Source: Candidatus Rokuibacteriota bacterium
GTDB lineage: Bacteria; Methylomirabilota; Methylomirabilia; Rokubacteriales; CSP1-6
Assembly (NCBI GenBank): GCA_003220495.1
Contig: QHSP01000025.1
Coordinates: forward strand, 19,580 to 83,579
Direction: 5' to 3'
DNA length: 64,000 bases
How positions within the stretch are numbered: position 1 is the first letter of the stretch; every line of letters begins with the position of its first letter. The translations under genes and the position numbers were made by a program. The notes beneath the pieces were generated by a model, which worked only from the letters and a program-made list of their open reading frames with translations, searched no databases and was not told where the DNA came from. Below, piece after piece: positions 18,350-29,074 of this stretch.

Positions 18350-18979
18350 GTGGACGTAGCGTTAGAGAAGAGGCAGGTCCAGCGCGCTTACGAGTTGTAC
18401 GCTCCGGTCTACGACTTCATCTTCGACTGGATCTTCGCTCCGGGCCGATCCGCCGCGATCGGCGGGCTCGATCTCCAGCGGAGCGACTCGGTGCTCGAGG
18501 TCGGCATCGGTACCGGGTTGAACCTGCCGCTCTATCCCTGGTCCTGTCACCTCACGGGCATCGATCTCTCGCAGGAGATGCTGGACAAGGCGGTCGAGCG
18601 CGTCCAGGACCTGGCCATGCCCAACGTGGTGCTGAAGGTCATGGACGCCACGTCGATGGACTTTGGCGAGAACGAGTTCGACAAGGCGGCGGCGACCTAC
18701 ACCATCTCGGCCGTGCCGGATCCCGTGGCCGTGTTGCGCGAGATGCGCCGGGTGGTGAAGCCCGGCGGCATCATCGTCATCCTGAACCACTTCAGGAGCC
18801 AGCGCCGGGTCACCGGCTGGACCGAGGATCTGCTGGCCCCGGTGTGCACGCGCCTGGGCTGGAAGTCGAACCTCATGATGGAGCCCTTGCTCGAGCAGGT
18901 CGGGCTGGTCCCCGAGTCGATCACCCACGTCAACATGTTCAAAGGGTGGCGCCTCGTGAAGTGCATCAACGGGAAGTAG
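18350..18979 (+). CDS. class I SAM-dependent methyltransferase (PmtA-like)
   Basis: 209 residues from a GTG preceded by GGAGGG. The SAM-binding motif I is VLEVGIGTGLNLPLYP (about residues 45-60). The acidic end of strand 2 is GIDLSQEMLDKA, and motif II/III lies around FDKAAATYTISAVPDPVAVLREMRRVVKPGGIIVILNHF. The pattern YELYAPVYDFIFDWIFAPGRSAAI at the N-terminus is typical of the family containing phosphatidylethanolamine N-methyltransferases and UbiE-like enzymes. A phospholipid head-group methylase is the best guess. It overlaps the next gene by 19 bp. Confidence 0.8.
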   Translation: MDVALEKRQVQRAYELYAPVYDFIFDWIFAPGRSAAIGGLDLQRSDSVLEVGIGTGLNLPLYPWSCHLTGIDLSQEMLDKAVERVQDLAMPNVVLKVMDATSMDFGENEFDKAAATYTISAVPDPVAVLREMRRVVKPGGIIVILNHFRSQRRVTGWTEDLLAPVCTRLGWKSNLMMEPLLEQVGLVPESITHVNMFKGWRLVKCINGK

Positions 18980-19956
18980 CCCGCTTCACGGTCCTCGTCC
19001 TCGCTCTCGCCGTCGTCGCGCCGGTCGCCTGCGCGGGCCGGACCGCATTGCTCGCGGGGGCGTTTCTCGTCGAATTCCTGACCCAGGGACGCCCCGCGGT
19101 CCTGTCAGCGCTGACCGATCCGCCCACACGCCGGCCGCTGGCCCCCCTCGAGACCGGCGCCGACCTCTGGGTGCACGCCGGGCTCGACGCCGGCCGGCCG
19201 CTCGTGCTCGCTCACGGCTTCGCGCCCGAAGGGAAGGACGATCCGCGGGTGCGTGACGCCGCGGCCCTCCTGGCGAGGGCGGGATTCGACGTCGCAGTGC
19301 CGACGATTCCTGGGCTCACGCGTGGGCGGCTCGGACCCGAGGACGTCGAGCCCGTCATCGGGGCACTCGCCGCGCGCGACGGACGGACCGTCCTCGTCGG
19401 GGTCAGTGTCGGGGCGGGCCCCGCGCTCCTCGCGGCCGCGGACCCGCGGGTCGGCGAGCGGGTGAGCGCGGTGCTGAGCCTGGGCGGCTACGCGTCCGCC
19501 GTCGAGGTCCTGCGCTTCTGGCTCACCGGCGCGTTCGCGTACGAAGGGGTCCGCGGTCGGGTCGACCACGATCCGGAGCTCGTGCGGATGTTCCTGCGCG
19601 CCAACGCCGACCGCCTCGACGGGGCCTCGCGCGCGGCGCTCGAAGCCACGGATCGAACGGCCACCGGACGGCTGCTCGACGCCCCGCCGCCTGATCTGCA
19701 GCGGTATCTCGACGCGCTCTCACCGATCCGCGTGGCCCCCGGCATCGGGGCGCACCTGATCCTGGTTCACGGTCGCGCCGACCGTGCGGTGCCCTACACG
19801 GAGAGCCTGCGGCTGGCGGCGTCGCGGCCCGGCCGGACCACGCTCGTGCTGGTCGGGCTCGTGGAGCACGTCGAGGGCGCGAGCGGCCGGGGCTGGTCGG
19901 AGGTCCGCGACCTGTTCGCGCTGTGGCGGGTGATGTACGCTTTGCTCAGGGCGTGA
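18961..19956 (+). CDS. alpha/beta hydrolase with N-terminal membrane segment
   Basis: About 331 residues from a GTG inside the end of the methyltransferase gene. An N-terminal hydrophobic segment (FTVLVLALAVVAPVACAG) is a signal or anchor. The alpha/beta hydrolase core follows: RPLVLAHGFAPEGKDD (oxyanion-hole HGF), the nucleophile elbow in LVGVSVGAGPALL (Ser), and the late LILVHGRADRAVPYTESLRL acid segment, with His in GLVEHVEG. Substrate unknown. Because of the overlap it is probably translated together with the methyltransferase. The start codon is a judgement call; no strong Shine-Dalgarno is visible. Confidence 0.7.
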   Translation: MHQREVARFTVLVLALAVVAPVACAGRTALLAGAFLVEFLTQGRPAVLSALTDPPTRRPLAPLETGADLWVHAGLDAGRPLVLAHGFAPEGKDDPRVRDAAALLARAGFDVAVPTIPGLTRGRLGPEDVEPVIGALAARDGRTVLVGVSVGAGPALLAAADPRVGERVSAVLSLGGYASAVEVLRFWLTGAFAYEGVRGRVDHDPELVRMFLRANADRLDGASRAALEATDRTATGRLLDAPPPDLQRYLDALSPIRVAPGIGAHLILVHGRADRAVPYTESLRLAASRPGRTTLVLVGLVEHVEGASGRGWSEVRDLFALWRVMYALLRA

Positions 19957-19971
19957 CAGGTGTCAAATTTC

Positions 19972-20001
19972 TTGGTTCCTCCGGGAGCGCCCTGCTAGGC
20001 T
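19972..20001 (+). promoter_or_regulatory. promoter of the lipoprotein gene, probably leaderless
   Basis: TTGGTT (19972-19977) and TAGGCT (19996-20001, preceded by TGC as an extended -10) are 18 bp apart. The -10 box ends six bases before the ATG at 20008 and no Shine-Dalgarno lies between, so the transcript should begin at about the start codon. Confidence 0.45.
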
Positions 20002-20007
20002 GCGCGC

Positions 20008-20589
20008 ATGAAGACAAAAATTCTCGCGACCGCCGCGATCGTGCTCTTCGCCGCTGGATGCGCGACGACACCGGCTCGTCGCCAGTTCGACGACATCAAT
20101 CTGCCCGCGGGTCTGGTCTATCAGCCCGACGATTCGATCGTGATCGAGTCGCCGACCATCAAGGCGGCGCAGCTCGTGTATCGCGGGCGCCTCGAGCCGG
20201 TCACCCTCGGGGAGGCGATGCGCACGCGACTCGAGGCCAGCGGCTGGCGTCAGGTCTCGCGGACGAGCACGTCCACCGACGGGACCCGGCAGGTCTACGA
20301 GAAGGAGGGCAACGTGCTCGGGGTCCACATCTACGAGGGGCTCTGGTACACGTACCTGGCGATCAGCGCCTCCCAGACGCTTCCGCCGCCCGCCGTCCAG
20401 ACGGGCAGCGACACGCCGCCCGCTTCGCTCGCGACGGGCGTGGAGGAGCCGAAAGCCCCGGGCGCCGCGAGAGCGTCGTCGAATCTAGAGCCCGGGATGG
20501 CGCCGGAGACTCCGACAGCTCCCGCGAAGAGTGATCCGTCGTTCACGCAGCGCGTGAAGGACTTCTTCACCAACCTCTTCACCTGGTAG
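20008..20589 (+). CDS. putative lipoprotein, unknown function
   Basis: 193 residues. The lipobox LFAAGC puts the lipidated Cys at residue 18. The next 100 residues look folded (SIVIESPTIKAAQLVYRGRLEPVTLGEAMRTRLEASGWR..., strand-helix-strand) and end with EKEGNVLGVHIYEGLWYTYLAISAS. A Pro/Ala-rich linker and a short amphipathic C-terminal helix (FTQRVKDFFTNLFTW) follow. I know similar lipoproteins of unknown role in Gram-negative genomes but cannot name a family with certainty. It is a single-gene unit, convergent with the M20 peptidase gene four bases away. Confidence 0.65.
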   Translation: MKTKILATAAIVLFAAGCATTPARRQFDDINLPAGLVYQPDDSIVIESPTIKAAQLVYRGRLEPVTLGEAMRTRLEASGWRQVSRTSTSTDGTRQVYEKEGNVLGVHIYEGLWYTYLAISASQTLPPPAVQTGSDTPPASLATGVEEPKAPGAARASSNLEPGMAPETPTAPAKSDPSFTQRVKDFFTNLFTW

Positions 20590-20593
20590 CGCC

Positions 20594-21943
20594 TCAGCCC
20601 AGGAACTCGCGGGCGAGCGCTTCCCACATCAGCGCCGAGAGCTTCAGGCTCTCGGTGTCCACGCGCTCGTTGTTGCCGTGGAACATCACCGGGTACTCGG
20701 TGTACGGGATGCGCAGCGACTGCAGGCCGAAGCCGTAGGCCGGGATTCCCCTCCAGCGGAAGAACTTCGCGTCGGTGCCGCCAGTCGTGATGGCGGGGAC
20801 CACCGTGCTGTCCGGCATCATCCGCTTGGTCACGCGCCGGATGGCAGCGATCAGCGGGGTGTCGGTCGGCGACACGGTACCGCCTCGCCTGCGGTCGCGC
20901 GGCGTCTCGATCGTCACCCGGGAGGCGAGCGGGCCGAGCGCCTCCTTGATCATCGCCTCGACCTCGTGCTGCTCGACGCCGGGCAGCGAGCGAATATCGA
21001 CATCGATGTCGACCCGATCGGGAATGACGTTCACCTTGGTGCCGCCATGGGCGATGTTGGGCGAGAACGTCGTGTGGGTGCAGGCGTGCGCCTCCCGGGC
21101 CAGGGCGAGGTTGTCGAGATCGCACACGGCCTCGTAGACGCGATCGGGATCGGTGAGCGCCTCCGTCAGGCCCGGCTCGAGATGCAGCGACTGCACGTAA
21201 CCGCGCCAGGCGTCGAGGATCCGCGCCTTCGGCCGGTACTCGGCCAGCCGCTGCACGACCTTGGCGGCGGTGACCAGGGCGTTGTCGGTCTTGAACGGCC
21301 GGGAGCCGTGGCCGGGCGTGCCGTGCACGATCAGCCGTCGCCAGTTGGCGCCCTTCTCGCCCACCGTCACCTTGAGCGTGTGACCGGCCTTGGTCGGGAT
21401 CGGCACGCCGCCGCTCTCGGTGATGACGTAATCGCACTTCACGGCCTCCGCGTGATGCTCGACCAGGTGGTCGGCGCCGAGGAAGCCGCCCGCTTCCTCG
21501 TCGGCCACGGCCAGATAGATGAGCGTGCCGCGCGGTCGCCAGCCACTGGTGGCGAGGCGCCGCGTGGCGACCGCCATCGTGGACGTCAGGTTCAACATGT
21601 CGATGGCGCCGCGGCCCCACACGATGCCGTCCACCAGCTCGGCCCCGAACGGGTCGCGCTGCCAGCCCGACGGGGTCACGGGCACCACGTCGGTGTGGCC
21701 CATCAGCAGCAAGGTCGGCGCCTTGGGATCGCGGCCCTCGATCCGCGTGATGAGGCTCATCCGGCCGGGCTCGGAGGTGAAGCGCTCGCACGAAAGGCCG
21801 GAGCCGGCGAAGAAGTCCTCCAGGGCGGCCACGCTGCGGTCCTCGTGGCCGGAGGCGGCTTCGCCGGTGTTGACGCAGCCGTTGCGGATCAGGGTGCGGA
21901 GCAGCTCGGTGGCCTGGGTCTCGATCGCGGTGTCTTCGGGCAT
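20594..21943 (-). CDS. M20-family zinc metallopeptidase (ArgE/DapE-like)
   Basis: 449 residues from the ATG at 21943; the frame is open further upstream, but that only shadows the regulator gene. Zinc site motifs are present: LLLMGHTDVVP (first His-x-Asp), GIVWGRGAIDM (bridging Asp) and LAVADEEAGG (catalytic Glu-Glu), plus a C-terminal GGTDAKFFRWRGIPAYGFG. This is the M20/M25/M40 group, which includes acetylornithine deacetylase, succinyl-diaminopimelate desuccinylase and carboxypeptidases; the substrate cannot be assigned. It starts 11 bp after the regulator stop and is likely in one operon with the regulator and HtrA. Confidence 0.88.
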   Translation of the reverse strand: MPEDTAIETQATELLRTLIRNGCVNTGEAASGHEDRSVAALEDFFAGSGLSCERFTSEPGRMSLITRIEGRDPKAPTLLLMGHTDVVPVTPSGWQRDPFGAELVDGIVWGRGAIDMLNLTSTMAVATRRLATSGWRPRGTLIYLAVADEEAGGFLGADHLVEHHAEAVKCDYVITESGGVPIPTKAGHTLKVTVGEKGANWRRLIVHGTPGHGSRPFKTDNALVTAAKVVQRLAEYRPKARILDAWRGYVQSLHLEPGLTEALTDPDRVYEAVCDLDNLALAREAHACTHTTFSPNIAHGGTKVNVIPDRVDIDVDIRSLPGVEQHEVEAMIKEALGPLASRVTIETPRDRRRGGTVSPTDTPLIAAIRRVTKRMMPDSTVVPAITTGGTDAKFFRWRGIPAYGFGLQSLRIPYTEYPVMFHGNNERVDTESLKLSALMWEALAREFLG

Positions 21944-21954
21944 CTCGTTGACCT

Positions 21955-23399
<1,445 letters not shown>

Positions 23400-23403
<4 letters not shown>

Positions 23404-24875
23404 CGCTGGCGCGAGCGTTCCATGGTGATGTACTGATTGGCTCCGCCGCCGCTGCCACCCGTCCGGTGGACGTAGATCAGGATCGACTCGCCGGGCTTGA
23501 GCGAGGAGAGCGCCTTGAAGAGCGTGGCGGGCTCGTCGGCCGGGCGGCGCGAGATCTCCAGGATCACGTCGCCGCGCCGGAGACCAGCCCTCTCGGCGGG
23601 GCTCCCGGGCTGCACCTCGGTGACGAGCAAGCCACGCGAGACCGGCAGATCCAGGCGAAGCGCGGCGTCACCGGTGAGCGACTCCACGTTGAGGCCCCAC
23701 TCGTCGTTGCCGGGCGCCTCGGCGACGATCGGCTCATCGGCCGGCATCTCGCCGATCTTCACGGTGACCGCCACCGGCTTCTTGTCGCGGATCACCGTGA
23801 GCTTCATCGTCTGCCCCGGACGGATCGACGCGATCCGCCGCTGGAGGTCGGGCACCTCCCGGATCGGCGTGCCGCTGAGCTCGACGACGACGTCGCCGGC
23901 CTTCAAGCCGGCGGTCTCGGCGGGGCTCCCCTTCATCACTTCGGCGACCAGAACGCCTTCGCGCTCCTTGACGCCGAAGCTTCCGGAGAGCTGATCGGTC
24001 ACGTCCTGGATGACGATGCCGAGCCAGCCGCGCACGACCTTGCCGCGCGTGATGAGCTGCTGCATCACGTCCTTTGCCTGGTTGATCGGAATCGAGAAGC
24101 CGATGCCCTGGCCCGCGGCGACGATGGCGGTGTTGATCCCGATCACCTTGCCGTCGATGTTCAGGAGCGGGCCGCCGGAGTTGCCGGGGTTGATCGACGC
24201 ATCGGTCTGGATGAAGTTGTCGTACTGCGTCACCCCGACCCGCGTCCGAGCGGTGGCCGAGATGATCCCCACCGTCACGGTGCGGTCGAGACCGAACGGG
24301 TTGCCGATCGCGATCGCCCACTGGCCGACGCGCAGATGGTCGGAATCGCCCAGCTCGGCCGCCGGCAGCGGGCGCGGCGCGTCGACCTTGAGGACGGCGA
24401 TGTCGGTCTTCGGGTCGCGACCGACGAGCTTGGCGGTGAACTTCCGTTGATCGGAGAGGCGCACGATGATGTCCTGAGCGTTCTCGATCACGTGGTTGTT
24501 CGTCAAGATGTATCCCTTGGGATCCACCAGGACGCCCGAGCCGGTCGCGCGCGCGTCCTCGCGCGGGCGCCGACGGAAGTAGCGGTCGTAGAACTCGTCG
24601 CCGAAGAATTCTTTGAACCGCTCCGGCCCTTCCTCGGGCCCTCCGGTGGCACCCTTCTTCTGCACCGTGCTCACGTGCACGACGGCCGGCGTGACACGGT
24701 CTGCGACGGCGCTGAACGCGTCCTCCATCGCGCGGAGGACGGCGCGCGGATCCGTCTTCGGAGCCTGACGCGAGTCCGCCGCGGCCGGACGCTGCTGCGC
24801 CCAGGCGGGGGTGGGCTGCGCCCACGCGGGGGTGACGAAAAGCAGGGCGAAGACCAGTGCGACGCGTGGATTCAT
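23400..24875 (-). CDS. periplasmic serine protease, HtrA/DegP family
   Basis: 491 residues with a Sec signal (VALVFALLFVTPAWAQ). The trypsin-like domain has His128 (TNNHVI), Asp158 (KTDIAVLKVD) and Ser233 (NPGNSGGP). Two PDZ domains follow (about 280-370, and 400-480 with LRRGDVILEISRRPADEPA), as in DegP/DegQ/MucD. It degrades or refolds damaged envelope proteins. A flexible segment around EEGPERFKEFFGDEFYDRYFRRRP corresponds to the LA loop. It is the first gene of a leftward run with the NtrC-type regulator and M20 peptidase, and lies 20 bp downstream of tilS. Confidence 0.95.
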
Positions 24876-24895
24876 CGGCGGCTCGGCCTCCTACT

Positions 24896-26269
24896 CTACT
24901 GGGGGCGGTCGGGCTGCGCCAGAGATACGAGCGCCAGCTCGAGCACGCGCCGGGTCCGCGCCGTCACGCGGCAGGCGGCGCCCCGGCGCAGGTGGCCGAC
25001 CCAGACGATCGTGCCGCCGGCCTCGATCACCGGCACCCGGCCGCGGTCCCAGCGCGGCACCTTGGCTTCGATCAGGAGCGTCTTGATGCGCCGCTCGGCG
25101 CCGCCGAATGCCATGAAGCGCTCGCCGCGCCTCCGGGCGCGGACGACGAGCGGCGTGCCGAGATCGTCGGCATCGAACGCCACGCGGCTCGGCTCCCGCG
25201 GGATCGCGTACGCGTCGGCACCGACCAGCCGCGCCTCGAGCGCCTGGCCGATCTCGGGCAGCTCGGTGCGGCCGGGCACGATGACGGTCCGCTCGGTCAG
25301 CGCGGGCAGCGGCGCGGTCGCCAGGCGCGCGAGCGAGCCGCTGACCTCGACGGTCACGCCGCCCAGCTTGAACGTACGGCGCGGAGCGGGGACCGCGAAG
25401 ACCCGCTTGAGCCCGCGATGCGCCCACGCGCGCAGCGGGGCCCGGCTCCCGAGACGCGCCGCGGCTTGACGCAGGACCTCGGCGGCAACCGAACGCGGCA
25501 GGGCGCGCAGGGCCTCGAGCCGCACGATCGCCGCGCGATCGCCCCAGACCGCCAGCCGATCGAGCTCGGCGGCCGCGGCCTGATCCAGCGCGCCGACGGT
25601 TTCGCGCGCGAGACCCGCCATTCGCACGAGCGCCGCCGCGACCTCGGGATTGTACGAATCGGAGAGGAGCGGGAGCAGCTCGTGGCGGATCCGATTTCGG
25701 AGAAACTTCGGATCCCGGTTGGTCTCGTCCTCCACCCACGTGAGCCCCGCGAGCCGGAGCTCGGCCTCGAGGGCCGACCGACGGAGCTCGATGAGCGGTC
25801 GGATGATCGCTCCCCGCACCGGCGGGATTCCGGACAAGCCGCGTACGCCGGCGCCCTGCAGGAGCCGCATCAACACGGTCTCGGCCTGATCGTCGGCGGT
25901 GTGACCGAGCGCGATGCGGCCGGCGCCCACCCGGGCGGCGCACGTCTCGAGCGCCGCGTACCGAGCCGCCCGCGCCGCGGCTTCGAGGGAGCCTTGCCGA
26001 TCCACCGAAACGGTCGCGACGTCGACCGGAATGCCGAGACGCGCCCCGAGAGCCCGGACGAAGTCCGCGTCGGCGGCCGACTCCGCGCGCAGCTGGTGGT
26101 CGACGTGAAGGATGTGGAGCCGGAGCCGCCACTCCGGGGCCAGGCTCGACAGGAGATGGAGCAGCGCCACGGAATCGGCGCCGCCCGAGACGGCGACTAA
26201 AACGGTTTCGCCGCCCGCGAGCATCGCGTGGCGGCGAATGGTGCGCTCCAGGTGCGCGCGCAGAGCCAA
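24896..26269 (-). CDS. tilS: tRNA(Ile)-lysidine synthase
   Basis: 457 residues. The N-type ATP pyrophosphatase P-loop is SGGADS (28-33), followed by LHILHVDHQLRAESAADADFV and IALGHTADDQAETVLMRLLQG, which are diagnostic of TilS. The C-terminal half holds the tRNA-binding domains ending in GRRGERFMAFGG and VGHLRRGAACRVT. It changes C34 of tRNA-Ile(CAU) to lysidine so that AUA is read as Ile. The TTG at 26269 gives the normal N-terminal helix (LRAHLERTIRRHAML) before the P-loop; an ATG at 26224 would truncate it. It follows the moaDE fusion by four bases. Confidence 0.93.
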   Translation of the reverse strand: MALRAHLERTIRRHAMLAGGETVLVAVSGGADSVALLHLLSSLAPEWRLRLHILHVDHQLRAESAADADFVRALGARLGIPVDVATVSVDRQGSLEAAARAARYAALETCAARVGAGRIALGHTADDQAETVLMRLLQGAGVRGLSGIPPVRGAIIRPLIELRRSALEAELRLAGLTWVEDETNRDPKFLRNRIRHELLPLLSDSYNPEVAAALVRMAGLARETVGALDQAAAAELDRLAVWGDRAAIVRLEALRALPRSVAAEVLRQAAARLGSRAPLRAWAHRGLKRVFAVPAPRRTFKLGGVTVEVSGSLARLATAPLPALTERTVIVPGRTELPEIGQALEARLVGADAYAIPREPSRVAFDADDLGTPLVVRARRRGERFMAFGGAERRIKTLLIEAKVPRWDRGRVPVIEAGGTIVWVGHLRRGAACRVTARTRRVLELALVSLAQPDRPQ

Positions 26270-26273
26270 CCGT

Positions 26274-26945
26274 CTAGCCGCCCTGGAGCCCTACCCAGAC
26301 CTCGCCGTCCTCGAAGTGCTCCTTCTTCCACACCGGAACGGTCCGCTTGAGCGTGTCGATCGCGTACCGGCACGCTTCGAAGGCATCGCCGCGGTGCTGG
26401 GCGGAGACGGCGATCAGCACGCTGGCCTCGCCGATCTCGAGCCGCCCGGTGCGATGGAGCATCGCGATGCGCTGGACGCCAGGCCAGCGCGAGCGCACGG
26501 TCTGACCGATCTCGCGCATCTTCACCTCGGCCATCGTCGCGTGCGCCTCGTACTCCAGGTACTTGACCGGGCGGCCGTCGGTCTGGTTTCGCACGACCCC
26601 CGAGAAGATCACGATGCCGCCGGCGCCCGGATCATCCACCTCGGCGGCGAGCGCGTCGGGCGACAGCGGCTCGGTCACGACGCGAAAGATGTCGGGCGCG
26701 GCGCCGCCGCTCACGGGCGGGAAGAGACAGAGCTCGTCGTCGGCCGCCAGGCGATGGTCGGGCGCGACGTAGTCGTGGCCCACCGCGAACAGGGTGAATG
26801 GACGAAACCGCGCGAGCTCGGGATGGCGGTCGGCGATCGCCGACCAGGCGGACTCGACGGTCCCGCCTTCAGGAAGATCGACTTCGAGCTGTTCGCGTCC
26901 GAGCGCCTCTCGGTACCGGGCGAAGAGACGAACCCGGACGCGCAC
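26274..26945 (-). CDS. molybdopterin synthase, fused MoaD-MoaE
   Basis: 223 residues made of two proteins that are usually separate. Residues 1-81 are a MoaD ubiquitin-like domain starting MRVRVRLFARYREALG and ending in the essential Gly80-Gly81 (PPVSGG). Residues 82-223 are a MoaE domain, with IVIFSGVVRNQTDGRPVKYLEYEAH and the catalytic lysine block RTVPVWKKEHFEDGEVWVG. The pair inserts sulfur into precursor Z to make molybdopterin. MoaX of Mycobacterium tuberculosis has the same fusion and is cleaved after the Gly-Gly, and the same processing would be needed here to free the MoaD C-terminus. No other moa genes are nearby. Confidence 0.93.
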   Translation of the reverse strand: MRVRVRLFARYREALGREQLEVDLPEGGTVESAWSAIADRHPELARFRPFTLFAVGHDYVAPDHRLAADDELCLFPPVSGGAAPDIFRVVTEPLSPDALAAEVDDPGAGGIVIFSGVVRNQTDGRPVKYLEYEAHATMAEVKMREIGQTVRSRWPGVQRIAMLHRTGRLEIGEASVLIAVSAQHRGDAFEACRYAIDTLKRTVPVWKKEHFEDGEVWVGLQGG

Positions 26946-26958
26946 GCTGGATGCGAGC

Positions 26959-27285
26959 TTAGAAGCGGTGCGACTGACCGCAGCCGCAGCTCGACTTCAC
27001 GTTCGGATTCTTGATCGCGAATCCGGCGCCCATCATGTTGTTGTCGACGAAGTCGATCTCGCTACCTTCGAGGTAGGGGGCGCTGTTCTTGTCGATGTAG
27101 ACCTTGATGCCCTGGGCGTCGAGCACGTTGTCATCGGCCGAGGCCTGATCCTCCCAGCCGAGCTCGTAGGACATGCCCGAGCAGCCCCCGCCGACCACGC
27201 GGATCCGAAGGCCCCATTCGGGCTTGCCTTCCTCGAGGCGAAGCTCGGAGACTTTCTTCGCGGCCGTTTCGGTCATCGTAACCAT
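26959..27285 (-). CDS. iron-sulfur cluster insertion/carrier protein, ErpA/IscA type
   Basis: 108 residues, the HesB/IscA fold. The three cluster ligands are Cys35 (GGGCSGMSY), Cys100 and Cys102 (SSCGCGQSHRF). The family delivers Fe-S clusters to target enzymes. GGGAGGATCCC precedes the ATG at 27285. The IDFVDNNMMGAGFAIKNPN stretch is more ErpA-like than IscA-like, but the two cannot be separated safely. It lies upstream of moaDE on the same strand with a 13-bp gap, so they are probably co-transcribed. Confidence 0.93.
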   Translation of the reverse strand: MVTMTETAAKKVSELRLEEGKPEWGLRIRVVGGGCSGMSYELGWEDQASADDNVLDAQGIKVYIDKNSAPYLEGSEIDFVDNNMMGAGFAIKNPNVKSSCGCGQSHRF

Positions 27286-27348
27286 GGGATCCTCCCGATC
27301 TAGCTAGCGTTTCTGGAATCGACCCGATTCGAAGTCATCGTATCACAG

Positions 27349-27368
27349 GACGCCCCCCTGGGGGCGTC
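27349..27368 (-). terminator. hairpin at the end of the pterin operon
   Basis: A perfect 9-bp inverted repeat (GACGCCCCC / GGGGGCGTC with a two-base centre) overlaps the SDR stop codon. No U-tract follows, so it could be a transcript-stabilising hairpin rather than a true intrinsic terminator. It separates the pterin operon from the erpA-like gene. Confidence 0.45.
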
Positions 27369-28095
27369 AGAGGACGCCGCCCTGGGGCAGGAGGATCAGC
27401 TCTTCGAGCGACGCCCCCTGCGGAAGCGAAGCCATCAAGACCGCGGCGCGGGCCACGTCCTCGGGTCGGAGCATCCGGGTTCGGTCCGGCGAATTGGGAA
27501 TGGTGTCCCAGAGCGGCGTATCCACGGCGCCTGGTACCAGCACCCCGACCCGCACACCGTCGGCGCGAAGCTCCTCGGCCAGCACCCTGCTGAAGCCGAC
27601 CACCCCCGCCTTCGTCGCGGTGTAGACGGCGGCGCCGGGAATGGCTCTCTGGGCCGCGATCGACGCGACATTGATGATGGTGCCCCGGCGCTGGCGGATC
27701 ATGATCGGCAGCACGGCGCGGCAGCAGACCATCACCGCGCGAAGATTGACGGCGAGGATCGCGTCCCAGTCGGCAGGCTTGGTGCCCACGACCGGACCAA
27801 AGGACGCGGCGCCGGCCGCCGTGACCAAGGTGTCGACGCGGCCGAGCTCGGCGATGGCCTGCTCCACCATCGCCTCGACCGCGGCGTCCTGCGTGACGTC
27901 CGTCGGGATCGCGAGGGCAGTGCCCCCGCTCTCGCGGATGGCCGCCGCGGTCTCCGCCAGCTGCTGACGGGTTCGGGCGGCGAGCACCACCGTGGCCGCT
28001 TCGCGCGCGAGGGCCAACGCCACCGCATGCCCGATTCCGCGCCCGGCCCCGGTGACGATCGCGACCTGACCCTGCAGCGCGCCCCGGCCGCTCAA
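27367..28095 (-). CDS. SDR-family oxidoreductase, possible pteridine/sepiapterin-type reductase
   Basis: 242 residues. The TTG at 28095 overlaps the folE stop (TTGA), so translation is coupled. Rossmann motif TGAGRGIG (15-22), NAG-like TAAGA, and the catalytic Ser145, Tyr158 and Lys162 (YTATK) are all present: an active classical short-chain dehydrogenase. Position 3' of GTP cyclohydrolase I and two PTPS genes suggests it reduces a pterin intermediate, the role of sepiapterin reductase or of FolM-like dihydromonapterin reductase. From sequence alone it could equally be a generic 3-ketoacyl reductase-like SDR; the pterin role is inferred from the operon. Confidence 0.8.
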   Translation of the reverse strand: MSGRGALQGQVAIVTGAGRGIGHAVALALAREAATVVLAARTRQQLAETAAAIRESGGTALAIPTDVTQDAAVEAMVEQAIAELGRVDTLVTAAGAASFGPVVGTKPADWDAILAVNLRAVMVCCRAVLPIMIRQRRGTIINVASIAAQRAIPGAAVYTATKAGVVGFSRVLAEELRADGVRVGVLVPGAVDTPLWDTIPNSPDRTRMLRPEDVARAAVLMASLPQGASLEELILLPQGGVL

Positions 28096-28670
28096 ATCTG
28101 GAGCCCCCGGCTCGACTTGATCAGCTCCATGAACTCGGCGCGCGTTTCTGGCCGGTCGCGGAACGAGCCGAGCATGGCCGAGGTGATCGCCTTCGAGTTC
28201 TGCTTCTCCACGCCGCGTATCAGCATGCAGAGGTGGACCGCCTCCATCACGACGGCGACCCCGCGCGGCTGCAGCACCTCGTTGATGGTGCTCGCGATCT
28301 GCGTCGTCAGCCGCTCCTGGACTTGCAGGCGCCGGCTGAACATCTCGACCAGCCGCGGGATCTTGGACAGGCCGACGATCTTGCGACCGGGCATGTACGC
28401 CACGTGGCACTTGCCGATGAAGGGCAGCAGGTGATGCTCGCAGAGCGAGCTGAAGTCGATATCTTTCACGATCACCATCTCGTCGTAGTCCTCGACGAAC
28501 ATGGCGCCGTTCAGGATCTCCTTGGCGTCCTTGCCGTACCCGGAGGTCAGATAGCGCAGCGCCTGCGCGACGCGCTCGGGTGTGCGTTCGAGACCCGCGC
28601 GCTCGACGTCCTCGCCGAGCTCCCCCAGGATCTTCGCGATCAGGTTTGCGACTGTTTCGTCTCCGCTCAT
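28092..28670 (-). CDS. folE: GTP cyclohydrolase I
   Basis: 192 residues, the normal length for type IA FolE. Zinc ligands Cys77, His80 ([10 protein letters not shown]) and Cys148 ([13 protein letters not shown]) are in place, as is the GTP-binding [29 protein letters not shown] block. It converts GTP to 7,8-dihydroneopterin triphosphate, the entry point to folate, queuosine and biopterin-type cofactors. The ATG at 28670 overlaps the upstream PTPS stop by one base (TGATG). Being locked between PTPS and SDR genes, rather than with fol genes, points to a pterin cofactor pathway. Confidence 0.96.
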   Translation of the reverse strand: MSGDETVANLIAKILGELGEDVERAGLERTPERVAQALRYLTSGYGKDAKEILNGAMFVEDYDEMVIVKDIDFSSLCEHHLLPFIGKCHVAYMPGRKIVGLSKIPRLVEMFSRRLQVQERLTTQIASTINEVLQPRGVAVVMEAVHLCMLIRGVEKQNSKAITSAMLGSFRDRPETRAEFMELIKSSRGLQI

Positions 28671-29074
28671 CACGCCGCCTCGCCTTCGTACTGGAATCGA
28701 TTCTTGGCCGTCTCGACGACGGTGACGCGCCGGAGCGCCCCCGCCGGTACGGCCGGCGTCAGGAGGCGCCAGAACGCGCGTGCGAGCCCCTCGCCCGTCG
28801 TCACCACGCCGGCCAACGCCGGGACTTCCTCCAGCGTCCGGTGGTCGACGTGGTCGAGCACGCGCGCGTGCACGGCGCCGTCGATCTGCCCGAGATCCAC
28901 CGACATGCCCGTCACCGGATCGGGCCGACCGGCCACGGTGACCTCCAGGTAGTAGTTGTGGCCGTGCGGACGGAAGCAGGCCCCGTAGAGCGCCTCGTTC
29001 GCGTCGTCCGAGAGGGCCGGATCGGCCAGACGATGGCCCGCGCTGAAGTGATAGACCCGCGTGAGCTCAAGCAT
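28670..29074 (-). CDS. 6-pyruvoyl-tetrahydropterin / 6-carboxy-tetrahydropterin synthase homologue 1
   Basis: 134 residues, PTPS/QueD fold. Zinc ligands are His14 (FSAGHRL), His37 and His39 (RPHGHNY). The catalytic cysteine is Cys33, four residues before the HGH, and the Asp-His of the triad is in [10 protein letters not shown]. Glu of VVETAKNRF holds the pterin. It therefore has a complete active site and should act on dihydroneopterin triphosphate, giving 6-pyruvoyl-tetrahydropterin or the queuosine precursor. It overlaps the next upstream PTPS gene by eight bases. Confidence 0.9.
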   Translation of the reverse strand: MLELTRVYHFSAGHRLADPALSDDANEALYGACFRPHGHNYYLEVTVAGRPDPVTGMSVDLGQIDGAVHARVLDHVDHRTLEEVPALAGVVTTGEGLARAFWRLLTPAVPAGALRRVTVVETAKNRFQYEGEAA

